Below, piece after piece: positions 23,982 through 33,066 of a stretch of DNA of 64,000 bases. Position numbers and translations under genes: made by a program. How positions within the stretch are numbered: the stretch's first letter is position 1; every line of letters begins with the position of its first letter. The stretch is from JAEUKH01 sp964447205 (lineage in GTDB: Bacteria > Myxococcota_A > Polyangia > Polyangiales > Ga0077539): positions 62,001-126,000 of the forward strand of contig CAYUSB010000018.1 of NCBI GenBank assembly GCA_964447205.1, read 5' to 3'. The notes beneath the pieces are model-generated. The model saw nothing but the letters and a program-made list of their open reading frames with translations. It ran no database searches and was not told the origin of the DNA.

Positions 23982-26900
23982 ATGCAGGAGCGAAATACAG
24001 AGACGGACGAAGCAGGGCGACGCAGATGTCTTCTAGACACGATGCCAGACCCAGTTTTCATCAATACTGAGGGACGCATCGACTACTGCAACCCGGCCCT
24101 GCTTCAGCTCCTCGGCAGGGAGAGCCCCGAGGGGCTGCTCGGCCGGTCGCCGCTCTCGATCTTCCACCCGAGGTATCACGACGTCATCGGTCGGCGCATC
24201 GAAGTGCTGCAGACACAGGGCGTCGCTGTGCCCATCATCGAAGAGGAGGTTGTGCACCTCGTCGAAGGCACCGTTCCCGTCGAGGTGATCGCTACGAGCT
24301 TCCATCTTGAGGGGCGCCTCTCGATCCTCGTAGTCCTGCGTGATCTCAGCCGCCGAAGGGACATCGAGGCCCAGTTTCGCCACCTGGTGGACGCAGTCAC
24401 GGACTACGCGATCTACACGCTCGACCCGTCTGGTATCATCACAAGTTGGAACGACGGGGCGATGAGACTGCACGGGTACACGATGGCCGAGGCCCTCGGG
24501 CGATCCCACAGCATTCTCTTCAGCGCCGAAGACGTCGCTGCGGGTCATCCGCAACGAGATCTGGCCGCCGCGCTCGCACGGAGGCCGGCGGTTGATGGCT
24601 GGATCGTGCGCAAGGATGGCTCGCTCTTTCGGGGCAATAGTGTGATCACCGCGCTCTTGGACTCCGACAAGCGACCCAAGGGGTTCGTGAAGGTCGTTCG
24701 AGATCTGACCGCGCGAGAAGAGAGCGTGCACGCGCTGAGCGAGAGCGAAGATCGCAACAAGCGGTTGTTCGATTGTGTCACCGATCCGTTGTTTGTCGTC
24801 GATCGCGAGACGCTTGAATATCTCGCGGTGAATGATGCCGCCGTAGACCACTACGGATACAGCCGAGAAGAATTCCTCGGGATGACGATCAAGGACATCC
24901 GACCTGTAGAAGACGTACCGGCACTGTTGGAGATGCTCTCGAGTTCGGGCGAGGGGCCGGAGGCCCGCGGGTTGTGGCGTCACCAGAAGAAGAGCGGGGC
25001 GGTCGTCCACGTCGAGATCACAGCCCGTGGGCTGGATATGGACGGTCGGCCTGCGTGCATGTTCCACGCACGCGACGTCTCGGCGCGCATCGAGGCAGAG
25101 CGCGCGGTGGACGAGGCGTTGATGGCGCTGCAACAGAGCCAGTATCTTGCACGGGTCGCGGGTGCGGCTGCGCGGCTCGGGGGTTGGGCGGTCGACGTCG
25201 TCGACAACACCGTGACGTGGTCCGACGAGGTCTGCATCCTGCACGACGTCCCGCCGGGATTCCGACCCACGATCGAGAGTGCGATCGACTACTACGCCCC
25301 GGAGCATCGTGCGGCGATCACCCGGGCGGTGACGGAGTGCATCCAGGAAGGGACAGCCTTCGACCTCGAGCTCGAGATCATCTCCGCCAAGAGCCGTCGC
25401 CTCTGGGTCCGGGCGATTGGCGAAGCCGTGCGAGACGGTGCCGGCCGGGTCGTGAAGATCCACGGAGCCTTCCAGGACATGTCCGCGGTCCGGCGGGGGA
25501 TGGAGACCGTCCGTCTGAGCGAAGAACGTTTTCGCCTTCTTTCGAGGGCGACCAACGATGTCGTCTGGGACTGGGACATGGTCACCAACGCCCACTGGTG
25601 GAACGAGGGTGTCGAGACGCTCTTCGGCTACCATCGCACGGAGATCGAACCGACCATCAATTTCTGCCTCGACCGCATCCATCCTGACGACTTCGAGGCG
25701 ACCAACAAGATCGTGACGACCGCGATTGAGCGCGGCGCCGAGTACTGGTCGAGTGAGTACCGCTTCCGCCACCAGAACGGCAGCTACGTCTGGGTGCTCG
25801 ATCAAGGGTATATCCTGCGTGACTCGACCGGTGTCGCCGTTCGTATGATTGGCGGGATGAAGGACCTCACCGCCCGTCGGCGCGACGAGGAGCGCATCGC
25901 GGATCAGGCGGCTCTCCTCGACCAGGCGCGCGATGCGATCGTGGTGCGCGATCTCGATTTGCGTCTCACGTACTGGAACCGGAGCGCGGCGCGGCTCTAC
26001 GGTCTCGACGCGCCCGACGGCACGAGGCGCGCTTCGGTTGAGAATCTGTACCCCGACGCGACCAAGGTCGAAGAGGCACGACGCTCGACGCTCGAGCGGG
26101 GCGACTGGTCTGGTGAGTTGCAGATCAACGCAGTCGGCGGGCGTACGCTCCTCGTCACGAGCAACTGGTCCCTCGTCAAGGACGAGGCCGGGCGCCCGCG
26201 TGCAATACTCATCATCAGCATCGACATCACCGAGAAGCGGAGCTTGGAGGCACAGTTTATTCGCGCCCAGCGCATGGAGAGCATCGGCACCCTCGCTGGT
26301 GGCATCGCGCACGACCTGAACAACATCCTGACTCCGATTCTGGGTTCAATCGACCTGCTGAAGAGCGACGTGAGCCACGACCCGGGGACCATCGAGACCC
26401 TTGAGACGCTCGAAACCTGTGCAAGACGAGGCGCCGACCTCGTGAAGCAGGTGCTGTCCTTCGCCCGCGGGGTCGAGGGGCAGCGTATGACCGTCAACGT
26501 CGCCCATCTCGCGCGCGAACTGGTGCAGGTGCTCCGGGACACGCTGCCGAAGTCGATCAAACTTCACCTGAGCTCAAGCCATGATCTCTGGACCGTGAGC
26601 GGAGACTCGACGCAGTTGCACCAGGTGCTCCTCAACCTGTGCGTCAACGCGCGCGACGCGATGCCGGATGGCGGCAATCTGGACCTGAGCATACAGAATA
26701 TCGTACTCGATGAGACCTACGCTTCGATGAACGTGGACGCTCGTCCGGGCCCCTATGTGGTCGTGCAGGTCACGGACACCGGCAGCGGCATCCCTCCCGC
26801 GATCCGGGAGAGGATCTTCGACCCGTTCTTCACCACCAAGGACATTGGCAAGGGCACGGGGCTCGGCCTCTCGACCACCCTCACGATCGTAAGGAGTCAC

Positions 26901-27407
26901 GGCGGCTTCATCAACGTATACAGCGAACTCAACCGGGGGACGAAGTTCAAGATCTACCTCCCCTCTGACACGTCGGAGGCCGTGGCCGCCGAGGTCCGCG
27001 TCAATCAGTCAAGGCTGCCGCGCGGCAATGGAGAGGTCGTGCTCGTCGTCGATGACGAAGAGGCGATTCGAACGATCGTCAGGAGTGCGTTGGAGCGCTT
27101 CGGCTATGCGGTCATGCTCGCGCACCATGGCGCCGAGGCGGTCGCCCTCTACGCCCAGCATCGCCATCGGATCGCGGTGGTTCTGACCGACATGGCAATG
27201 CCGGTGATGGACGGTCCTGCAACCATCATCGCCATCAAGACGATCGACCCCGAGGCGAAGATCGTCGGCTCGAGCGGCTTGACCACCCACGGAGACTCCG
27301 CCAAGGCCGTCGGGGCCGGCGTCAGACATTTCGTCGCCAAACCCTACACCGCTGAGGCTCTGCTGCGCACACTGGGCAAGGTCCTCGGCAAGATTCCGGA
27401 CGAGTGA
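23982..27407 (+). CDS. Hybrid sensor histidine kinase with six PAS domains and a receiver domain
   Basis: A predicted soluble kinase of 1141 residues without membrane segments. Six successive PAS/PAC modules fill roughly residues 15-760 (examples: LLDTMPDPVFINTEGRIDY, AVTDYAIYTLDPSGIITSWN, RATNDVVWDWDM, with PAC ends such as VKVVRDLTAREE). The kinase core has the phosphoacceptor GGIAHDLNN (His777), N-box NLCVNARDAM, G-boxes DTGSGIPPAI and GKGTGLGLS. A C-terminal receiver has VVDDEEA, Asp1070 in LTDMAMP and Lys in VAKPYT. Start 23982 is preferred for an AGAGGAG five bases upstream; in-frame ATGs also lie at 23919 and 23967. Codons ending in A or T are much commoner here than in neighbours, a sign of acquisition. 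No partner regulator is adjacent. Confidence 0.93.
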   Translation: MQERNTETDEAGRRRCLLDTMPDPVFINTEGRIDYCNPALLQLLGRESPEGLLGRSPLSIFHPRYHDVIGRRIEVLQTQGVAVPIIEEEVVHLVEGTVPVEVIATSFHLEGRLSILVVLRDLSRRRDIEAQFRHLVDAVTDYAIYTLDPSGIITSWNDGAMRLHGYTMAEALGRSHSILFSAEDVAAGHPQRDLAAALARRPAVDGWIVRKDGSLFRGNSVITALLDSDKRPKGFVKVVRDLTAREESVHALSESEDRNKRLFDCVTDPLFVVDRETLEYLAVNDAAVDHYGYSREEFLGMTIKDIRPVEDVPALLEMLSSSGEGPEARGLWRHQKKSGAVVHVEITARGLDMDGRPACMFHARDVSARIEAERAVDEALMALQQSQYLARVAGAAARLGGWAVDVVDNTVTWSDEVCILHDVPPGFRPTIESAIDYYAPEHRAAITRAVTECIQEGTAFDLELEIISAKSRRLWVRAIGEAVRDGAGRVVKIHGAFQDMSAVRRGMETVRLSEERFRLLSRATNDVVWDWDMVTNAHWWNEGVETLFGYHRTEIEPTINFCLDRIHPDDFEATNKIVTTAIERGAEYWSSEYRFRHQNGSYVWVLDQGYILRDSTGVAVRMIGGMKDLTARRRDEERIADQAALLDQARDAIVVRDLDLRLTYWNRSAARLYGLDAPDGTRRASVENLYPDATKVEEARRSTLERGDWSGELQINAVGGRTLLVTSNWSLVKDEAGRPRAILIISIDITEKRSLEAQFIRAQRMESIGTLAGGIAHDLNNILTPILGSIDLLKSDVSHDPGTIETLETLETCARRGADLVKQVLSFARGVEGQRMTVNVAHLARELVQVLRDTLPKSIKLHLSSSHDLWTVSGDSTQLHQVLLNLCVNARDAMPDGGNLDLSIQNIVLDETYASMNVDARPGPYVVVQVTDTGSGIPPAIRERIFDPFFTTKDIGKGTGLGLSTTLTIVRSHGGFINVYSELNRGTKFKIYLPSDTSEAVAAEVRVNQSRLPRGNGEVVLVVDDEEAIRTIVRSALERFGYAVMLAHHGAEAVALYAQHRHRIAVVLTDMAMPVMDGPATIIAIKTIDPEAKIVGSSGLTTHGDSAKAVGAGVRHFVAKPYTAEALLRTLGKVLGKIPDE

Positions 27408-27457
27408 TCGCACCGTACGCATGACCCTGCGCGGGTGTCCGCTTCGATCCAGACCCT

Positions 27458-27703
27458 TCACATGGAGACGAGCGGGGACTCGGCGCCGAGCACCCGTTGC
27501 ATGGCCCTGGCCTCGCGGCGACGCGACACCCAGCCGAGCAACATCGGCGGGAGGAACAGGACGGCGACGAGCGCGAAGATCACCGTGAGCGGGCCGACAG
27601 GGATGGAGAAGGGGCCTGCTTGAATCCGCGTGACGTCTGAGCACGCGCAGTGGCCCGGCAGCCGAGCGAGGACGAGGAGTGCGGAGAGGTGTAGGTCGGT
27701 CAT
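27458..27703 (-). CDS. Small predicted membrane protein
   Basis: An 81-residue frame with a hydrophobic segment around residues 33-57 (VGPLTVIFALVAVLFLPPML) followed by a basic tail (SRRREARAMQRVLG), a plausible single-pass protein with a cytoplasmic C-terminus. The N-terminal part (LSALLVLARL) may be a second weak hydrophobic stretch. It converges on the sensor kinase gene, 50 bases from its stop. No ribosome-binding site is evident before ATG 27703 and no family was recognised. The amphipathic pattern supports coding, but it could be spurious. Confidence 0.45.
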   Translation of the reverse strand: MTDLHLSALLVLARLPGHCACSDVTRIQAGPFSIPVGPLTVIFALVAVLFLPPMLLGWVSRRREARAMQRVLGAESPLVSM

Positions 27704-27925
27704 AGGGGGTGAGTGTGCAACGCCGAGGACGTAGACGCACCCAGGTGGGCCCCGCCGCACAGACGCGGTCGTCGCGGTCGCGCGAGGCGCAAGCGGCGCA
27801 GCAAGTGCAGCCTGGCCGCGGGATGTGTTACAGCCCCGCAACGGCGCGGTGGCGCCGACGCCTCGGACGGGTCGAACGCCCCCTCTTTCGCGGGCGATCA
27901 CCCCGTCACTCTCTGGAGAACTCGC

Positions 27926-28996
27926 ATGCGCAGACCGAACGGATTCGCCTCGTTGGCTGGAGTAGTTGTGCTGGCCCTCGGCTGCGGATCGGACCCCGCC
28001 CCCGCCGCGGATGCCGGCACCGGCGACAGCGGAGGCTCCCGGAGCCACACCTTCCCCGCGCGCGACTTCGGCTGCTCGACCATGGCCGCGTCGTGCCCGA
28101 CCGACACGCCCCTGCTCGCCCCGGCCGACCGCACGGTCACCCTCCCCCGCGCCCTGCCCGACACCACCCGGGCCTACGTGGTCGACCTCATCACCCTGCC
28201 CGTCGCCGAGACCAGCGGGGCGCGGCCGCGGGCGGCGGGGTTCAACCTCGACAACGCCGACACCCGCATGGGCAGCGACATGGCGGACTGCACCCGCCGC
28301 GAGGCCGACTTCGGCTCCGTCAGCGACGACGGGGCCGTCGGCATCGACAACGCCATGCAGCGGTTCATCCCCAACATCGAGGGCCTCCTCACCGACTGCC
28401 CCGGCGGGGTCGCGCGCGGCTGCCTCGACGCGGCCCTGCGCACCCAGATCAACACCGGCAACCTCGTGCTGCTCCTCGAGGTCTCGGGCATCAACGACTA
28501 CACCCACGACGACGCCGTCTCCGTACAGATCCTCCTCGGCGAACCCACCACCCCCGGGGCCCCCGTCCTCGGCCCCAACGGCCGCATCCCGAGCGGTCGG
28601 TCGTACCGCGTGGCCCGCAGCCCCGACAACATGCCCCTCCTGCTCGGACCGGCCTACGCCGGCGACATCTTCCGCGGACGCCTGCGCATCCGCACCGAGC
28701 AGTTTGCCCTCAGCATCAACACGGGCGTGCGGCAGCTCGAGCTCACCCTCGCCAACGCCGAGGTCCGCTTCAACATCGCCGAGGGCTCGCTCACCAACGG
28801 CATGATCGGCGGGGCCGTGCGCAACCAGGACATCATCAACGGGGCCGTGATGGTGTCGCCCTCGTCGGAGGCGTTGGTGCGCCTGGTGGTGGAGGGTTCG
28901 GCCGACATCGCCCCGATCGCGGGAACCCCGGGGAGCTGCGGCATGGTCTCGGTGGGCATCACCTTCGAGGCCACCAGCGCTATGCTGATGCGCTGA
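27926..28996 (+). CDS. Hypothetical lipoprotein
   Basis: A 356-residue predicted lipoprotein: RRPNGFASLAGVVVLALGC ends in a lipobox cysteine, followed by a short D/G/A/P linker. The mature part contains DFGCSTMAASC and CTRREADFGS and several regions reading like beta strands (EVSGINDYTHDDAVSVQILL, RLRIRTEQFAL). Paired cysteines fit periplasmic disulfides. ATG 27926 has GGAG seven bases upstream. Proteins of this general plan are abundant in myxobacteria, but no function is recognised. It sits 30 bases before the desaturase gene and may share its transcript. Confidence 0.8.
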   Translation: MRRPNGFASLAGVVVLALGCGSDPAPAADAGTGDSGGSRSHTFPARDFGCSTMAASCPTDTPLLAPADRTVTLPRALPDTTRAYVVDLITLPVAETSGARPRAAGFNLDNADTRMGSDMADCTRREADFGSVSDDGAVGIDNAMQRFIPNIEGLLTDCPGGVARGCLDAALRTQINTGNLVLLLEVSGINDYTHDDAVSVQILLGEPTTPGAPVLGPNGRIPSGRSYRVARSPDNMPLLLGPAYAGDIFRGRLRIRTEQFALSINTGVRQLELTLANAEVRFNIAEGSLTNGMIGGAVRNQDIINGAVMVSPSSEALVRLVVEGSADIAPIAGTPGSCGMVSVGITFEATSAMLMR

Positions 28997-29026
28997 CCGC
29001 CGGGCCGCGCTATGAGAGGGCGGGAC

Positions 29027-29929
29027 GTGAGCGGAATGCCTCCCTCGAAGGTCTTTTCGGCCATCCGTCGCGACGCGAGGCACCTCGCCCGCCGGTACGC
29101 GACCGAGCATCTCTGCCTCTGGGCCGTGGTGGGGGCCTTGGCCCTCCTGCGGGGCCTCCTCCCCGCGGGGCCCTTCGTCCTCGCGCCGTGGCACCTCCTC
29201 GCCACGGCCCTGTCCATCCCCTTCGGCTGGTGGGTCGCCTCGGTCGTCCACAACGCCGGGCACAACAACTTCGGCGGCCCCCTGCGCAACCGTGTGATGG
29301 GCGAGCTCTCCGGGGCCTACCTGGGCTACGGGTTTACCAGCTTCATCCTCATTCACGGCCTGCACCACATGCACGCCGACCGCGAGGACGACCCCGTCTC
29401 GCCCGAGGGCATGAGCTTCCTGCGCTACTTCTCTGGCCCCCTCCGGTATCCCACGGCCCGGGCCCGACGCACCCTCCGTCGGCTGCACGGACACACCCCC
29501 GGGCACGGGGTCGTGCGGGCCCTGGAGGTCGTGCTCTTCGGGGGCAACCTCCTCCTGCGCGCGGCCGCGTGGTACCTGCTCTTCGGCCCGAGCCTCTTCG
29601 TCGCGTTCTACGTGCCGTCCATCGTCAGCGACGTGGCCATCCTCGCCCACATCAACTTCGCCTGCCACCGCAACCGCGAGGACGGCGCCGTGGAGATCGT
29701 CAACCTCACCGACAATCTGTATTACCGCGTCGCCAACGCGGTGACCTCGGGCGGGTACTTCCACAAAACCCACCACCTCCGCCCCGAGCTCTTCGACCCG
29801 CGCAGCTTCGAGAGCGACCCCGCCCCCCTCCTGAGCCTCGGCCCCGATCCGGCCCGGGCCACCTCCACCCGAGGTCCCCAGGGCGGCGGGCTCCGGCGCT
29901 ACTTCGACCTCGTGGGCCTCTGGGGCTGA
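29027..29929 (+). CDS. Membrane fatty-acid-desaturase-like di-iron oxygenase
   Basis: A 300-residue integral membrane protein with the three histidine boxes of the fatty acid desaturase/hydroxylase superfamily: HNAGHNN, HGLHHMH and HKTHH. These should hold a di-iron centre at the cytoplasmic face. Hydrophobic stretches flank the boxes (ALALLRGLLPAGPFVLAPW, SLFVAFYVPSIVSDVAILAH). The substrate could be an acyl lipid, a carotenoid or another lipid; the sequence alone does not decide. GTG 29027 is chosen because AGAGGG lies six bases upstream; an in-frame ATG at 29012 has no ribosome-binding site, and ATG 29036 is also possible. The P450 gene begins three bases after its stop. Confidence 0.85.
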   Translation: MSGMPPSKVFSAIRRDARHLARRYATEHLCLWAVVGALALLRGLLPAGPFVLAPWHLLATALSIPFGWWVASVVHNAGHNNFGGPLRNRVMGELSGAYLGYGFTSFILIHGLHHMHADREDDPVSPEGMSFLRYFSGPLRYPTARARRTLRRLHGHTPGHGVVRALEVVLFGGNLLLRAAAWYLLFGPSLFVAFYVPSIVSDVAILAHINFACHRNREDGAVEIVNLTDNLYYRVANAVTSGGYFHKTHHLRPELFDPRSFESDPAPLLSLGPDPARATSTRGPQGGGLRRYFDLVGLWG

Positions 29930-29932
29930 AGG

Positions 29933-31291
29933 GTGAGCTCGGGTCGCCCCTCGCTGACGCACCTTCCTGGCCCGCGGGGGCTCGCGTTCGTGCGGGGCAT
30001 GCTGCACTTCCGCCGGGACAGCCTCGGGGCCCTGGAGGACTGCCACCGTCGGTACGGCCCCCTCGTGGCGTTCGGGTGGCCCATCGACACGGTGATCGTG
30101 TTTCGCCCGGAGGACATCCGCCGGGTTCTGGTCGACAACCACGACAACTACGTCAAGGGCGCCCAGACCCGGGAGCTGCGGGTGGTGATGGGCGAAGGGC
30201 TCGTCACCAACGACGACCGCGTGTCGTGGGCACGACGACGGGCCCTGGTGAATCACGCCCTGGGCATCACGGCCGTGCGGGCGGCCGTGCCGGTGGTGGA
30301 GGCCCTCGCCGACGCCGCGGTGGCCCGGCTCGGGGCGATGGGTGAGGTGGAGATCACCCGGGAGATGCGGCGGTTGACCTTCGGCATCGCGGCCCGGGTC
30401 TTCCTCGGCACCTCCCTCACCGACGACGAGGCCGAACAGATCGACGCCGCCGTGCTCTACGCCTCCCACGTCGTGCATGTGCATATGTTTCAGATGGTCC
30501 CGCTGCCGTACGGGGTGCCCACCCCGACCCATGTGCGGTTTGCGCGACACTGCCGGGCCCTCGACGCCATCGTGGCCCGTCTCCTCGCGGGGGCCCGGGC
30601 CCAGGGCGCGCCCTCCACCGAGCGCCCGAGCATCCTCGAACGCCTCGTGTTTGCCCGCGACCCCGACACCGGGGCCCCCCTGTCCGACCGCGAGCTCCGC
30701 GACGAGATCGTCACCCTCCTGGTGGCCGGCTACGAGACCACGGCCAACACCCTGGCCTGGACCCTCGGGCTCCTCGCGGCCGACCCCGCGGCCCAACAGC
30801 GGGCCCGGGCCGAGGTCGACACAGCCGGGCTCGCCTCGGACGTGCTCACCTTTCCCAAGTCCCACCCATACCTCCACGCGGTGCTCCTGGAGTCGATGCG
30901 TCTGTACACGGCCATCCCGATGACCTCGCATCGCACCGTCGCGGAGGACACCCTCGCGGGACACCGGATTCCGCCCCGCACCAACGTGGTGATCCCCACC
31001 TGGGTGGTCCACCGCTCGCCCGAGCACTGGGTCGATCCCGGGCGGTTTGAGCCTGCCCGGTTTGAGTGCCCCGTGCATCGCAAGGACGCCTACCTCCCCT
31101 TCTCGAAGGGCGAACGGGGCTGCGTAGGTCAGGTCTTCGCCATGATGGAGCTCGCCACCGTGGTCACCCGCCTCGTGGCCCACCTCGACCTGGCCAGCGT
31201 GGCTCCCGAGCTCCCGCGGGCGGTCTCGGAGGTGAGCCTCAAACCGTCCGGGCCCCTCCGGCTTCGCATGACCCCGAGGTCGCGTGATTGA
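29933..31291 (+). CDS. Cytochrome P450
   Basis: A 452-residue P450 monooxygenase without an obvious membrane anchor. Diagnostic motifs are the I-helix oxygen-binding AGYETT (265-270), the K-helix ESMR (Glu320, Arg323), the aromatic segment HWVDPGRFEPARF, and the heme loop PFSKGERGCVGQ with Cys397 as axial ligand. The heme loop and I-helix resemble families acting on fatty acids or terpenoids, but family-level substrate calls are unreliable. The GTG start at 29933 lies three bases after the desaturase stop, and the 3' end overlaps the next gene by eight bases, so it belongs to a tight operon. No ferredoxin or reductase gene is nearby. Confidence 0.94.
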   Translation: MSSGRPSLTHLPGPRGLAFVRGMLHFRRDSLGALEDCHRRYGPLVAFGWPIDTVIVFRPEDIRRVLVDNHDNYVKGAQTRELRVVMGEGLVTNDDRVSWARRRALVNHALGITAVRAAVPVVEALADAAVARLGAMGEVEITREMRRLTFGIAARVFLGTSLTDDEAEQIDAAVLYASHVVHVHMFQMVPLPYGVPTPTHVRFARHCRALDAIVARLLAGARAQGAPSTERPSILERLVFARDPDTGAPLSDRELRDEIVTLLVAGYETTANTLAWTLGLLAADPAAQQRARAEVDTAGLASDVLTFPKSHPYLHAVLLESMRLYTAIPMTSHRTVAEDTLAGHRIPPRTNVVIPTWVVHRSPEHWVDPGRFEPARFECPVHRKDAYLPFSKGERGCVGQVFAMMELATVVTRLVAHLDLASVAPELPRAVSEVSLKPSGPLRLRMTPRSRD

Positions 31292-31889
31292 GCGGCTTCT
31301 CCGCAGCATGGAGGCCCGCTCGACGGGCGTAGAGGTGCAGCGCCGTACGCAAGGGCTCCAGCTCGCCTCGGCGGCCCTCTTCGTCGTGCTGGGGGCTGTG
31401 TTCACCCGCGGCCTCGTGTTGGCCCTCTTCGTCACCGAGGCCCTCGGGCAGTGCCTCCTCGCGGCCCAGGGGTATACGGCCCTCGGTCGGGGCGAACGGG
31501 TGGTCCGCTACTTCGCGCGAGAGCCCCTCGGGTACGCCGCGGCCCTGGTGTTCTTGCTCACCGCGTGGGCCCGGTACGCCCTCGCCCTGCGGGTGTCCGC
31601 GGGGGCCCGGTGGGTGGTGCTCGCCGCGGTGGGGTTGACCCTCCTTCATGTCGGGGCCATGGCCGTACGGCGGGTGCGGATGGACCTCGCCCTGGGGTCG
31701 GCCCTGGCGGGTTCGGGGCTGGTGTTGGGGGTGGCGCTTTGGGGGGCGGGGGCCCCGTACGCGGCCGCGAGCCAACTCGCGTACGCGGCGGTCATCCTGG
31801 TGGGGGCCTCGGCCCTGCGCCCCTGGCAGGCCGAACTCGTCAACCTCGTTGTCTTCAGCAGCGCCCTCGCGCTCCAGGGATGGGACTGA
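31284..31889 (+). CDS. Hypothetical polytopic membrane protein
   Basis: A 201-residue hydrophobic protein with about five or six predicted helices (LASAALFVVLGAVFTRGLVL, YAAALVFLLTAWARYAL, WVVLAAVGLTLLHVGAMAV, SALAGSGLVLGVALWGAG, LAYAAVILVGASAL). The N-terminus is basic and cytoplasmic. It starts with a GTG overlapping the P450 stop and ends one base before the glycosyltransferase start, which strongly suggests joint expression. No catalytic motif or known family was recognised; it may be a transporter, a membrane subunit or a lipid-modifying enzyme. Confidence 0.8.
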   Translation: MIERLLRSMEARSTGVEVQRRTQGLQLASAALFVVLGAVFTRGLVLALFVTEALGQCLLAAQGYTALGRGERVVRYFAREPLGYAAALVFLLTAWARYALALRVSAGARWVVLAAVGLTLLHVGAMAVRRVRMDLALGSALAGSGLVLGVALWGAGAPYAAASQLAYAAVILVGASALRPWQAELVNLVVFSSALALQGWD

Positions 31890-31890
31890 G

Positions 31891-33063
31891 ATGTTGCTCT
31901 TCGTGGTCGCGGCGGTGGTGTGGACGGGGGTCCTGGTGCATCTGGGCCGGGGGCTCAGGCACATGCGCTGGCTCGCGGCGACCGACGCCGCGGGCGAGGT
32001 GACGGGCGACCTCCCGACCCTGAGCGTGGTGTGTGTGGTCAAGGACGAGGAGCGGCTCATCGGGGCCACGGTGGAGACCCTGCTGGCCGTCGGGGGGCCC
32101 CTGACGGAGGTGGTGGTCGTCGACGACCGCTCGACCGACCGCACCTCGGAGATCCTGGCCGAGATCGCCCAGAGCCACCCCCGGCTGCGGGTGGTGCGGG
32201 TCGAGGTGCTCCCGGAGGGCTGGCAGGGCCGGGTTCATGCGTTGTGGGTGGGGTCGCAGCACATCACGGGCGACTACCTGCTCACGGTGGACGCGGAGAT
32301 CGAGCTCGACGTGGCGGTCCTGCGCGAGGTCGCGGGCATCCTGCGCGACGAGCGCCTCGACCACCTGGCCGTGCTGCCGCAGCTTCACCGAAAGCCCTAC
32401 TGGCTCGATGTCCTGCTCACGACGGCCATGGTGTTCTATGTGGGCTCGCAGCGTCCGTGGTTGTCCATCGCCGAGCGCCCCGTGCGGTCGGTGCGCGGGG
32501 TGGGGGCCTTCAACATGGTGCGGCGCACGTTTCTGGCCTCGACCCCGGGCTTTGAAGCGCTGCGCATGGAGATCATCGACGACGTGGGTCTGGCCCAGTT
32601 GATCGCCTCGCACGGGGGCCGTTCGATGCTGGTGTACGCGAGCGCACGCGGCCCCATCTTCCACTGGTACCGCACCGTCCGCGAGATGACCCTCCGTCTT
32701 GAGAAGACCATCGTCGGGGCCTTCGCCGACTACAGCCTCGTCCGCGCCCTGGCGATCACGGCCCTGTCCTGGAGCTGCGTGCTCATCCCCCTGGCCGCCC
32801 TCGTGTGCCTGCCGCGCCCGGAGGCCGCGCTGGCCCTCGCCGTCTTTGGGGTGGCCACGGGGGTGTGGTCGGCGGTCGCCGCGCGGCTGCTCGGACGCAG
32901 GGCCGGGGTGCTCGTGATGTTGCCCGTGGGGGTGGCCCTGATGGGCACGATCCTCCTGCGGGCCGCGGTCCTGTGCCACCTGCGGGGCGGCATCCTGTGG
33001 AAGGACACCCTCTACCCCGTGGAGGCCCTCCGCAAACACCGCCGCACGGTGTTTCACGTATAG
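31891..33063 (+). CDS. Membrane-bound family 2 glycosyltransferase
   Basis: A 390-residue protein with an N-terminal helix, a GT-A domain (about 40-270) and three or more C-terminal helices. GT2 features are LSVVCVVKDEE, VVVVDDRSTDRT (nucleotide-binding Asp pair), LPEGWQGRVHALWVG, the DxD-like TVDAEIE and IIDDVGLAQLI (catalytic-base region). The overall pattern resembles the hopanoid-associated HpnB-type and carotenoid CrtQ-type transferases, which act on lipid acceptors; this is a similarity of motif, not proof of substrate. It is the last gene of the desaturase-P450-membrane protein cassette and converges on the SMR gene with three bases between stops. Confidence 0.88.
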   Translation: MLLFVVAAVVWTGVLVHLGRGLRHMRWLAATDAAGEVTGDLPTLSVVCVVKDEERLIGATVETLLAVGGPLTEVVVVDDRSTDRTSEILAEIAQSHPRLRVVRVEVLPEGWQGRVHALWVGSQHITGDYLLTVDAEIELDVAVLREVAGILRDERLDHLAVLPQLHRKPYWLDVLLTTAMVFYVGSQRPWLSIAERPVRSVRGVGAFNMVRRTFLASTPGFEALRMEIIDDVGLAQLIASHGGRSMLVYASARGPIFHWYRTVREMTLRLEKTIVGAFADYSLVRALAITALSWSCVLIPLAALVCLPRPEAALALAVFGVATGVWSAVAARLLGRRAGVLVMLPVGVALMGTILLRAAVLCHLRGGILWKDTLYPVEALRKHRRTVFHV

Positions 33064-33066
33064 GTC

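Noticed and set aside
24033..26312. A 759-codon minus-strand frame opposite the six-PAS kinase.
   Set aside because: The plus-strand kinase has all family motifs; the antisense product shows no recognisable domain.
27009..27740. A 243-codon minus-strand frame over the end of the kinase gene.
   Set aside because: It overlaps the receiver domain antisense and has Arg/Pro-rich low-complexity sequence; a shorter frame at 27458-27703 in another phase is more protein-like.
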